Assembly (NCBI GenBank): GCA_963720735.1
Contig: CAVRGL010000010.1
Location: 124,001-188,000 of the forward strand
DNA: 64,000 nucleotides
Source: JBBRHQ01 sp963720735
GTDB lineage: Bacteria > Actinomycetota > Thermoleophilia > Solirubrobacterales > 70-9
Direction: 5' to 3'
A program made the position numbers and the translations under genes. The notes beneath the pieces are model-generated. The model ran no database searches and had not been told where the DNA came from. It was given only the letters and a program-made list of their open reading frames with translations. The stretch's first letter is position 1. Each line of letters begins with the position of its first letter. Of the stretch, positions 1 to 7,205 are shown one piece after another.

Positions 1-2
1 TC

Positions 3-191
3 TACGGCGACTACTGCGCGGGTCAGCTGCGCGAGTTCCTGCCGCCGAGGCGGCCGGGCGAAAGGGCGACGGCAGACCGCAGCCTCGGCCTCGAGGTGCC
101 GCAGCTCACCTCCTTCGGCGAGGACTCCCGGGGGAGGATCTACGCCGCCTCGCAGGCGGGGCCCGTTTACCGAATCGATCCCGGCGGGTAA
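3..191 (+). CDS. Secreted GSDH/PQQ-type sugar dehydrogenase, C-terminal fragment
   Basis: Only the last 62 codons are in the window; the gene begins upstream. The visible tail (YGDYCAGQLREF, then LTSFGEDSRGRIYAAS and VYRI) matches the final blades of the three paralogues downstream. It therefore belongs to the glucose/sorbosone dehydrogenase (GSDH) beta-propeller family, whose members oxidise sugars outside the membrane using PQQ. The stop codon is TAA at 189-191. The next paralogue follows on the same strand after about 110 bases, so this is the first visible member of a tandem array. The catalytic part is not visible, so activity cannot be judged. Confidence 0.8.
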   Translation, partial: YGDYCAGQLREFLPPRRPGERATADRSLGLEVPQLTSFGEDSRGRIYAASQAGPVYRIDPGG

Positions 192-304
192 TGGGGAGGC
201 GCGGACCGGTCCGTTTCCGGTACTCGGGGTTTAGAAGAGACTGGAAGACTGGCCCGCCACCCGGGCCGGCAGCGCGCCCCAGGCGACTGCCCGGGAACTC
301 GACG

Positions 305-1480
305 ATGAGACGCAGACCGAGAACCACCCTGCTGGCGCTCGCGGCGCTCGCCGCCTTGGTCGCCGTCCTGCCCGCCTCGGCCGGCGCCAGGGTCGGCCTG
401 AAGCGGATCGGGAGGTTCGATCGCCCGGTCTACGTCACCGGGCCCAAGCAGGCGCCAAAGCTGCTCTACGTGGTCGATCAGCCCGGCAAGATCGATGTGG
501 TGCGCCACGGCCACCACCTGCGGCGCCCCTTCCTCGACATCCGCTCCTTGGTCAGCTTCGACTTCGGCGAGCGCGGCCTGCTCTCGATGGCCTTGCCGCC
601 CGGCTACCCCAAGGTGAGGCGCTTCTACGTCTACTTCACCAACAACCAGGGCAACATCGAGGTGGACGAGTTCAGGCGGGGCAGCCTGACCCGAGCCAGG
701 CGCAACTCGCGGCGAAAGGTGATCGAGATCCCCCACCCGACCTGGGCCAACCACAACGGCGGCCAACTCCAGTTCAACGGCAATCTTCTCTACTTCGGGA
801 CCGGCGACGGTGGCAGCGGCGGCGACCCTCGGAACAACGCGCAGAATATGTCCCGGCTGCTCGGCAAACTGATCCGAATCGACCCCCGCAACCCTCCGGG
901 CCCCCGCAACTACACGGTGCCGCACTCAAACCCCTTCGTCGGCCGGCCGGGCCGGGACCTGATCTTCAGCTACGGCCTGCGCAACCCGTTCCGCTTCTCC
1001 TTTGACCGGGTCAGCGGCAAACGCCCGCGGATCGTGATCGCCGACGTCGGCCAGAACTCCTTCGAGGAGGTCGACTACGAGACCCTGCCCGCCGCCTCCG
1101 GCGCCAACTTCGGCTGGGACGCCTGGGAGGGGTTCAGCCTCTACCACGGCGACTTCGACGGCACGCCCGACCCGGGCGGGACCACAAAGCCGATCTTCGC
1201 CTACAGCCACAGCCGCGGATGCGCGATCATCGGCGGCTACGTGGTCCGCGACAAGCACATTCCCGCTCTCTACGGCCGCTATGTCTACTCCGACAATTGC
1301 AACGGCACGCTGCGCAGCTTCTCGCCTCACCTGGGAAGGGCAGGCGACGACCGCTCATTGGGCATATCGCTCCCGGCGCCCACCTCGTTCGGAGAGGACG
1401 GCCGTGGCCGCCTCTACGTGACCACGCTCACCAGCGCCGCGCACGGCGGCAAGGTCTTCCGGCTGGTGCGGCGGCGATGA
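305..1480 (+). CDS. Secreted GSDH-family (PQQ-dependent) sugar dehydrogenase, copy 2
   Basis: A 391-residue protein with a Sec-type signal peptide (MRRRPRTTLLALAALAALVA, cleavage probably near ASAGA) followed by a six-bladed GSDH-type beta-propeller. The conserved block NHNGGQLQF, with the candidate catalytic His, precedes GTGDGGSGGD, the calcium/PQQ loop of the family. Later blades carry FSYGLRNPFRFSFD, DVGQNSFEEVDYE and NFGWDAWEG. The likely role is periplasmic or extracellular oxidation of a sugar or polyol; the substrate cannot be told. The reading frame opens at 191, but ATG 305 is preferred because it starts directly at the signal peptide. Its stop overlaps the next paralogue's ATG by four bases, so the two are translationally coupled. 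Confidence 0.85.
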   Translation: MRRRPRTTLLALAALAALVAVLPASAGARVGLKRIGRFDRPVYVTGPKQAPKLLYVVDQPGKIDVVRHGHHLRRPFLDIRSLVSFDFGERGLLSMALPPGYPKVRRFYVYFTNNQGNIEVDEFRRGSLTRARRNSRRKVIEIPHPTWANHNGGQLQFNGNLLYFGTGDGGSGGDPRNNAQNMSRLLGKLIRIDPRNPPGPRNYTVPHSNPFVGRPGRDLIFSYGLRNPFRFSFDRVSGKRPRIVIADVGQNSFEEVDYETLPAASGANFGWDAWEGFSLYHGDFDGTPDPGGTTKPIFAYSHSRGCAIIGGYVVRDKHIPALYGRYVYSDNCNGTLRSFSPHLGRAGDDRSLGISLPAPTSFGEDGRGRLYVTTLTSAAHGGKVFRLVRRR

Positions 1481-2676
1481 GCGCTCGCCGCTTGCTGATC
1501 CCCTGCCTGGCGGCGCTGGCGATCATCGCCGCGTCGATCCCGGCTGCAGGAAGCGCAACCGCGCGCGGAAGCGGCTCCGGCGCGGCCCGCCTGAAGCTGA
1601 TCGGCAGCTTCGACCAGCCGGTCTACGTCGACGGCACCCACGCCTACCCGAAGCTGCTGTTCGTAGTCGAGAAGCCCGGCGTGATCCGGGTGCTCAGCCA
1701 CGGCCGGACGCTGGACCGGCCCTTCCTCGACATCTCTTCCCTGGTCGAGAGCAGTGGCAGCGAGCAGGGCCTGCTCTCCGTCGCCTTCCCCCCCGATTAC
1801 CGGACCAGCCGCCGCTTCTACGTCTATTACACCGATCACCAGGGCAGGGTCTGCATCGACGAGTTCCGGCGAAGCCGAAGCGATCCGACCCGGGCGCTCC
1901 GCTCGAGCAGGCGTCGTGTGCTGACCATCGACCACCCGACCTACATCAACCACGACGGCGGCCAACTGCAGTTCCACGGCAAGGACCTGTTCATCGGCAC
2001 CGGCGACGGGGGGTCGGGGGGCGACCCGCCCAACAACGCCCAGAACACCGACGTGCTGCTCGGCAAGCTGCTGCGGATCGACCCGGTCCGGACCAAGTCG
2101 GGACGCCCCTACGGAGTGCCGCGCTCCAACCCCTTCGTTGGCGGACCGGGACGCGATGAGATCTTCAGCTACGGCCTCCGCAACCCCTACCGGTTCAGCA
2201 TCCAGTTCCTCAAGAACAAGCCCGACAGGGTGGCGATCGGCGACGTCGGCCAGAGCCGCTACGAGGAGGTCGACTACCTGCCCCTCCCCGAGGCCCGCGG
2301 CGCCAACTTCGGCTGGGACGCCTGGGAGGGCTTCGCGCTCTATGACTGCGGCGGGCTGACCTGCCTCAACGACGGCACCCCGGACCCCGGCGGGACGACC
2401 AAGCCGATCTTCGCCTACGACCACAGCCAGGGCTGCGCGATCACCGGCGGCTACGTTGTCCGCGACCCGGCGCTTCCCGAGCTGCGCGGCCGCTACCTCT
2501 ACGGCGATTACTGCCAGGGGGACTTGCGCAGCCTCGTCCCGACGATCGCCGGCGCCCGGGATGACGCCCCGCTGGGCCTGCACGTCTCGGGCCTCAGCTG
2601 CTTCGGTGAGGCGCCCGACGGCCGGATCTTCGCCTGCTCGCTGGACGGCGACGTCTACCGAGTGGCGCCCGCCTAG
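1477..2676 (+). CDS. Secreted GSDH-family (PQQ-dependent) sugar dehydrogenase, copy 3
   Basis: A 399-residue paralogue of the preceding gene, starting at an ATG that overlaps its stop (ATGA). The signal peptide (MSARRLLIPCLAALAIIAAS) is followed by the GSDH propeller. INHDGGQLQF gives the candidate catalytic His, GTGDGGSGGD the metal/PQQ loop, and FSYGLRNPYRFS with NFGWDAWEGF the later blades. A small insertion with two extra cysteines (YDCGGLTCLNDG) before the DPGG motif is absent from copy 2 and could form a disulfide. It is almost certainly co-transcribed with copy 2. The electron acceptor and substrate are unknown. Confidence 0.85.
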   Translation: MSARRLLIPCLAALAIIAASIPAAGSATARGSGSGAARLKLIGSFDQPVYVDGTHAYPKLLFVVEKPGVIRVLSHGRTLDRPFLDISSLVESSGSEQGLLSVAFPPDYRTSRRFYVYYTDHQGRVCIDEFRRSRSDPTRALRSSRRRVLTIDHPTYINHDGGQLQFHGKDLFIGTGDGGSGGDPPNNAQNTDVLLGKLLRIDPVRTKSGRPYGVPRSNPFVGGPGRDEIFSYGLRNPYRFSIQFLKNKPDRVAIGDVGQSRYEEVDYLPLPEARGANFGWDAWEGFALYDCGGLTCLNDGTPDPGGTTKPIFAYDHSQGCAITGGYVVRDPALPELRGRYLYGDYCQGDLRSLVPTIAGARDDAPLGLHVSGLSCFGEAPDGRIFACSLDGDVYRVAPA

Positions 2677-2708
2677 GGCCGGCCCGCCCCCCGGGGCTGG
2701 GAAGCGGT

Positions 2709-2731
2709 CTCGCAGTAGAGTCTCCTGCGAG
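2709..2731 (+). terminator. Small inverted repeat between copy 3 and the aldehyde dehydrogenase
   Basis: Perfect 7-base arms CTCGCAG / CTGCGAG are separated by 9 bases, 32 bases after the copy-3 stop codon. No T-run follows. It could be a weak terminator or a mRNA hairpin in the leader of the next gene. This rests only on the visible symmetry. Confidence 0.3.
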
Positions 2732-2765
2732 CCCTCAGAAAAGCAGCGAGCGAAGGAGAGCAACG

Positions 2766-4328
2766 GTGGAGAGCGGCACCACGACCGAGGCGAAGACGAC
2801 GACCGGTGCGCCCGGTGCGAACGGCGGCAGCGGGGCGCGGAGCATCGAGGTCAACAACCCGGCGACGGGCGAGACGATCGCCACGATCCCGGCGATCGCC
2901 CCCGAGGAGGTCGCGGCGCTGGTCGAGAAGGGACGCGAGGCGCAGCCCGGCTGGCGGGCGCTCGGCTTCGAGGGCCGGGGCAGGGTGCTGAGGCGTGCCC
3001 AGAAGTGGGTCACCCAGAACTCTGAGCGGATCATCCGCACGATCGTCAAGGAGAACGGCAAGACCTTTGAGGACGCCCAGCTCGCCGAGGTCTCCTACGC
3101 AGCCGCCGCCTTCGGCTTCTGGGCGAAGAACGCTCCCAAGTACCTCGCCGACGAGAAGGTCCGCTCGAGCTCGCCGTTCGTGCTCGGCCGCAAGCTGATC
3201 GTCCGCTACGAGCCGGTCGGCGTGGTCGGCGTGATCGGCCCCTGGAACTACCCGCTGACCAACTCCTTCGGTGACTGCATCCCGGCGCTCGCCGCCGGCA
3301 ACTCGGTGGTGCTGAAGCCGGCCAGCCTGACCCCGATGACCTCGCTGCTGATGGCCGAGATGCTGGCCGAGTGCGGGCTGCCCGAGAACGTCTTCCAGCT
3401 GGCGATCGGCGGCGGCGACGTGGGCAGTGAGCTGATCGACCACGTCGACTTCGTGATGTTCACCGGCTCGACCGAGGTCGGCAAGAAGGTCGCCGAACGG
3501 GCGGCGCGGACGCTGACGCCGGTCGGGCTGGAGCTGGGCGGCAAGGACCCGATGATCGTCTGCGCCGATGCCGACGTCGAGCGAGCGGCGAACGCGGCGG
3601 TCCACTACTCGATGCAGAACGGCGGCCAGACCTGCATTTCGATCGAGCGCGTCTATGCGGAGGCGCCGATCTACGATGAGCTGGTCTCGCGAATCGAGAC
3701 GGTGATGCGCGGGCTGCGCGTCGGCGTCCCCGGCGAGGCGGGAAGCGTCGATATCGGAGCGATCACCTCTCCTCCCCAGGTCGAGCTGATCAATTCGCAC
3801 GTCTCCGACGCGGTCGCCAAGGGTGCCCGGGTGGTGGTCGGCGGCAAGCGTCGCGAGGGCCCCGGCGACTTCTTCGAGCCGACGCTGCTGGTCGACGTCG
3901 ACCACTCGATGGAGTGCATGACGGAGGAGACCTTCGGCCCGACCCTGCCGGTGATGAAGGTCGCCGACGCCGACGAGGCGGTGCGCCTCGCCAACGACTC
4001 GCCCTACGGGCTGCAGGCATCGGTCTGGACTCGCGACATCGAGAAGGGAGAGCGGCTCGCCCGGCAGGTCGAGGCGGGCGTCTGCTGCGTCAACGATGCG
4101 CAGATCAACTACATCGCCCTGGAGCTGCCGATGGGCGGCTGGAAGAGCTCCGGCCTCGGCTCCAGGCACGGTGCCGGCGGGATCCGCAAATACACCAAGC
4201 AGCAGACGATCCTCGTCACCCGCTGGGGACCGAAGCGCGACATGCACATGCTCCCCTACAAGGCGAGGACGACGAAGCTGCTGGGGCGCGGGATCCGGCT
4301 GCTCTACGGGCGCGGCAAGCGAGACTGA
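2766..4328 (+). CDS. NAD(P)-dependent aldehyde dehydrogenase (succinate-semialdehyde dehydrogenase-like)
   Basis: A 520-residue member of the aldehyde dehydrogenase superfamily that oxidises an aldehyde to its acid. The catalytic set is complete: N161 in GPWNYP, K184 in VLKPAS, the cofactor loop FTGSTEVGK (232-240), general base E256 in LELGG and nucleophile C290 in GGQTCIS. The GTG start is chosen because GAAGGAGAG lies just upstream. The C-terminus (about residue 470 on) is longer than in typical ALDHs and basic. The gene sits between sugar dehydrogenase paralogues and could process aldehydes they release, but that link is inference. The substrate is not predictable. Confidence 0.88.
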   Translation: MESGTTTEAKTTTGAPGANGGSGARSIEVNNPATGETIATIPAIAPEEVAALVEKGREAQPGWRALGFEGRGRVLRRAQKWVTQNSERIIRTIVKENGKTFEDAQLAEVSYAAAAFGFWAKNAPKYLADEKVRSSSPFVLGRKLIVRYEPVGVVGVIGPWNYPLTNSFGDCIPALAAGNSVVLKPASLTPMTSLLMAEMLAECGLPENVFQLAIGGGDVGSELIDHVDFVMFTGSTEVGKKVAERAARTLTPVGLELGGKDPMIVCADADVERAANAAVHYSMQNGGQTCISIERVYAEAPIYDELVSRIETVMRGLRVGVPGEAGSVDIGAITSPPQVELINSHVSDAVAKGARVVVGGKRREGPGDFFEPTLLVDVDHSMECMTEETFGPTLPVMKVADADEAVRLANDSPYGLQASVWTRDIEKGERLARQVEAGVCCVNDAQINYIALELPMGGWKSSGLGSRHGAGGIRKYTKQQTILVTRWGPKRDMHMLPYKARTTKLLGRGIRLLYGRGKRD

Positions 4329-4567
4329 CTGCCCGAGCCGCGCGGCGGGGAGGCGATTGCCTGCGGCAGCGGCTGCCAGCTGGCGCACTCGCAGCACTTG
4401 CGGGCGATCTCCCCGGTGCTCGGGTTGGCCCGGGGCGCATCGAGGATCGATCCGCAGCGCGAGCAGGCAAACAGCTGGATTCGCATCGCCCCGATCATCG
4501 TTCGCTCGGCGCCGGCGGGTGTGTCGGGGCCGTAAACCGGCGGTTGCGAAGTGGTGAAGGCATCCAT
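4304..4567 (-). CDS. Small putative zinc-ribbon protein
   Basis: An 87-residue reading frame in an otherwise empty 350-base gap, antisense to both neighbours, with its end overlapping the aldehyde dehydrogenase stop. Two cysteine pairs, CSRCG and CCEC about 21 residues apart, look like a zinc ribbon. An internal ATG at 4486 (MRIQLFACSRCG) is an equally good start and would remove a low-complexity leader. No clear ribosome-binding site is visible at either start. Conserved spacing of the cysteines is the main reason to call it. It could still be a chance frame in GC-rich DNA. Confidence 0.4.
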   Translation of the reverse strand: MDAFTTSQPPVYGPDTPAGAERTMIGAMRIQLFACSRCGSILDAPRANPSTGEIARKCCECASWQPLPQAIASPPRGSGSQSRLPRP

Positions 4568-4677
4568 GGGGACGACGAGCCTAGGGGGCGGCGGTAAAGG
4601 GCGGATGAATTTCGCCCGACTTCGGTGCGCGGACCCGGAAACGTCGGGATTCGCCGCTAGCTTGGCCGCTCAGGCCG

Positions 4678-5541
4678 ATGGCAGTCCTATTCGAGCACCG
4701 ACTGCGGGTGGCCGGGTTCGAGACCCGCGCCCTGGAGCTGGACGGCTCGGGGCCGCCGCTGATCCTCCTGCACGGCTGGTCTGACAGCGCCGACACCTGG
4801 CGGCCGCTGCTCGACCTGCTGCGCCGCTCCGGGCGGCGCGCGGTCGCCCTCGACATGCCCGGCTATGGCAGCGCCTCGCCGCTCGAGCCCGGGGCCGAGA
4901 TCCTGCCGCAGCTCGACCGTTTTCTGAGGGCCGCCCTGATCCGCTTCGCCGACGGCCAGCCCGCGCTGGTCGCCGGGAACTCCCTGGGTGGCTGCGTCGC
5001 CCTGCGGGCTGCGGCGGACCCCGGTGTCCGGATCGGCGGGGTGATGCCGATCGCCCCGGCCGGGCTCGACATGGCGGGCTGGTTCGGCGTGATCGAGGGG
5101 GAGCGGCTGATCAGGGCGGTCCTCGGGGCGCCGCTGCCCCTGCCCGAGCCGATGGTCCGCGCCGCGGTCGGCCAGGTCTACCGCCGCGTCGTCTTCGCCC
5201 GGCCACGGGCCGCCGACCGCCGGGCGATCGCCTCCTTCACGCACCACGTCTCCCGCCGCGCCGATGTGGCCCGGATCCTTGCCAGCGGCCGGCGGCTGCT
5301 GCCCGAGCTGGCGGATCCGTTCGAGCTCGACCGAATCAGCTGCCCGGTGCTGGTGCTCTGGGGGGACAGCGACCGGATGGTCTTCTCGACCGGCGCCGAG
5401 CGCCTCTTGCGGGAAGTTCCCGACGCCCGCTTCGAGCTGATCCAGGACTGCGGCCACTGCCCGCAGCTCGAGGCCACGGAGCGCCTGGCGGCCCTGATCG
5501 ACGGGTTCGCCGAGCGGATCTCGCCCGGCGCGGACGAATGA
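4678..5541 (+). CDS. Alpha/beta-hydrolase fold protein
   Basis: A 287-residue soluble alpha/beta hydrolase with the full triad visible: oxyanion-hole HGW (32-34), nucleophile S102 in GNSLGG, acid in LWGDSD (D230/D232) and H260 in DCGHCPQ. No signal peptide is seen, so it is cytoplasmic. The GNSLGG nucleophile elbow and a helical cap (about 125-200) resemble the lipase/esterase and C-C bond hydrolase group, but the substrate cannot be inferred. It stands alone between the aldehyde dehydrogenase and the fourth GSDH copy. Confidence 0.85.
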   Translation: MAVLFEHRLRVAGFETRALELDGSGPPLILLHGWSDSADTWRPLLDLLRRSGRRAVALDMPGYGSASPLEPGAEILPQLDRFLRAALIRFADGQPALVAGNSLGGCVALRAAADPGVRIGGVMPIAPAGLDMAGWFGVIEGERLIRAVLGAPLPLPEPMVRAAVGQVYRRVVFARPRAADRRAIASFTHHVSRRADVARILASGRRLLPELADPFELDRISCPVLVLWGDSDRMVFSTGAERLLREVPDARFELIQDCGHCPQLEATERLAALIDGFAERISPGADE

Positions 5542-5606
5542 AGGAGGTTTCCCGGCCGCTGGTGACGAAAGCGCCGCGCGCAGGCACGCGTTTACGATTC
5601 GAGATC

Positions 5607-5631
5607 GGCCCTGTCTAGGCAGGGACAGGCC
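5607..5631 (+). terminator. Hairpin downstream of the alpha/beta hydrolase
   Basis: GGCC(C)TGTC and GACAGGCC form an 8-bp stem with one bulged base around TAGGCAGG, about 65 bases after the hydrolase stop. There is no T-tract. It is a plausible intrinsic terminator ahead of the next transcription unit. Confidence is low because short GC stems are common in this genome. Confidence 0.35.
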
Positions 5632-5715
5632 GCGCCAGGTGCCCGGCCGCAACCGAGGCCGACTCCGGATGTTCTCTGAAGTGCGATCAGCCGGGTTCGG
5701 AACCTGTCCGATTTG

Positions 5716-7002
5716 ATGTCGCCCGCCAAGAGAGAGCACCGCGTCCGGCTACGGCCCAGGAAGGTGGTGCGGCGCCCGGGCCGGGCCCTCTGCGCGCTGC
5801 TGATCGTCGCCGCCGTCCCGGCGGCGACGGCGAGCGCCGCGCGCCATCCGCGCGGCGAGGAAGCGCCGACCCCACCGGCTGCGATGAAGAAGGTGGCCAG
5901 CTTCCATGACCCGACCTACGTCACCGGCGCACCCGGCTTCCCCGGATTGCTGTTCGTCACCCAGCGGGCCGGGCAGGTCGAGGTGGTGGTGAACGGCAGG
6001 AAGCAGCCCCGCCCCTTCCTCGACATCTCCGCCAGGGTGAAGGAGACCGCCAGTGAGCAGGGCCTGCTCGGGCTCGCCTTCCCGCCCGACTACCGCAAGA
6101 GCGGTCGCTTCTACGTCCAGTACACCGACCAGAACGATGACGATCAGATCGACGAGTACCGCCGCTCGACGCCGACCTTCGCCCGAGCCTCCACGCGCCG
6201 GGCGGTGATCACCGCTCCGGAGCCGGAGGGCTACGCCAACCACAACGGCGGCCAGCTCCAGTTCCGGGGCAAATACCTCTACAGCGGGATCGGGGACGGG
6301 ATGGATCCCGGGGACCTCTTCAACTACGCCCAGAGCCTCGACAACCTGCGGGGCAAGATCATCCGCATCGACCCGCGGCCGGGCCCCGGGGGCACGCCGT
6401 ACCGGATCCCGCCGGGGAATCCCTTCGTCGGCAAGCCCGGGCGCGATGAGATCTTCAGCTACGGGCTGAGAAACCCGTATCGCTTCTCCTTCCAGCCGGT
6501 GAAGAAGGGGCCTGACCGGATCCTGATCGGCGACGTCGGGGAGAACCGCTTCGAGGAGATCGACTACGAGACCCTGCCCTTCGCCTGGGGCGGCAACTTC
6601 GGCTGGGACGCCTTCGAGGGCGATCAGCCCTATGACTGCGGGCTCTTCTGCCCGAACGGCGACACCCCCGACCCGGGGAACACCCTGAAGCCCGTGCTCA
6701 CCTACCCGCACGGCCCGCGCTGCGCGGTGATCGGCGGCTACGTGGTCCGCGACCCGGCGCTGAAGCGGCTGCGCGGGCGCTACCTCTACAGCGACTACTG
6801 CGGCGGGCGGATCCGCAGCTTCAAGCCCCGCCTGGGCGGCGCGGCCGACGACAGCTCGGTGGGCATCAGGATCCCGCCCGGTCCCTTCGGCGGGCTGATG
6901 ACCTCCTTCGGCGAGGACACCCAGCACCACATCTACACGGTGACGACGAACGGCCCCGTCTACCAACTGGTCCCGCCGCGCTCCCGCAAGCCCCACCGCT
7001 GA
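5716..7002 (+). CDS. Secreted GSDH-family sugar dehydrogenase, copy 4 (altered GDGG loop)
   Basis: A 428-residue protein with a longer, arginine-rich N-terminal region before its signal peptide (ALCALLIVAAVPAATASA) and then a GSDH beta-propeller. NHNGGQLQF with the candidate catalytic His is kept. The following loop reads GIGDGMDPGDL instead of the GTGDGGSGGD of copies 2 and 3, so the calcium/PQQ site may differ. An extra cysteine pair (YDCGLFCPNGD) is present. ATG 5716 directly follows a TTG. It is transcribed alone and may be a diverged paralogue with another substrate or reduced activity. Confidence 0.82.
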   Translation: MSPAKREHRVRLRPRKVVRRPGRALCALLIVAAVPAATASAARHPRGEEAPTPPAAMKKVASFHDPTYVTGAPGFPGLLFVTQRAGQVEVVVNGRKQPRPFLDISARVKETASEQGLLGLAFPPDYRKSGRFYVQYTDQNDDDQIDEYRRSTPTFARASTRRAVITAPEPEGYANHNGGQLQFRGKYLYSGIGDGMDPGDLFNYAQSLDNLRGKIIRIDPRPGPGGTPYRIPPGNPFVGKPGRDEIFSYGLRNPYRFSFQPVKKGPDRILIGDVGENRFEEIDYETLPFAWGGNFGWDAFEGDQPYDCGLFCPNGDTPDPGNTLKPVLTYPHGPRCAVIGGYVVRDPALKRLRGRYLYSDYCGGRIRSFKPRLGGAADDSSVGIRIPPGPFGGLMTSFGEDTQHHIYTVTTNGPVYQLVPPRSRKPHR

Positions 7003-7055
7003 GCGCCGGGTGCCCGGCACGGGCGCCCGGGCGGCGCTTCGCTAAATTAAGCCGA

Positions 7056-7157
7056 CCATCAAGAGCGATCGAGGGACCCGGCCCGTTGAAATCGCAGCAA
7101 CCGGCCCGAATTCCGTGCCCAGCGTGCGGGTGGCGGTGCTACAGCCGGGATCGATGG
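7056..7157 (+). ncRNA. SAM-I-type riboswitch (S-box) upstream of metH
   Basis: The leader contains the S-box core in the correct order: ATCAAGAG (7058-7065), GAGGGA (7071-7076), GGCCCG (7080-7085), TGAA (7087-7090), GCAACC (7096-7101) and GGTGCTA (7135-7141). CCATC at 7056-7060 pairs with GATGG at 7153-7157 to close P1. The segment after GGTGCTA is very short, so helix P4 seems reduced, which recalls SAM-IV or SAM-I/IV variants. Binding of S-adenosylmethionine would repress the downstream methionine synthase, which is the expected regulation. The expression platform between 7158 and the ATG at 7206 was not resolved. Confidence 0.85.
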
Positions 7158-7205
7158 AGGCAAGCGTGAGATCCACGAAGAGCGAAACGCAGAGCAGGGC
7201 CCGGC

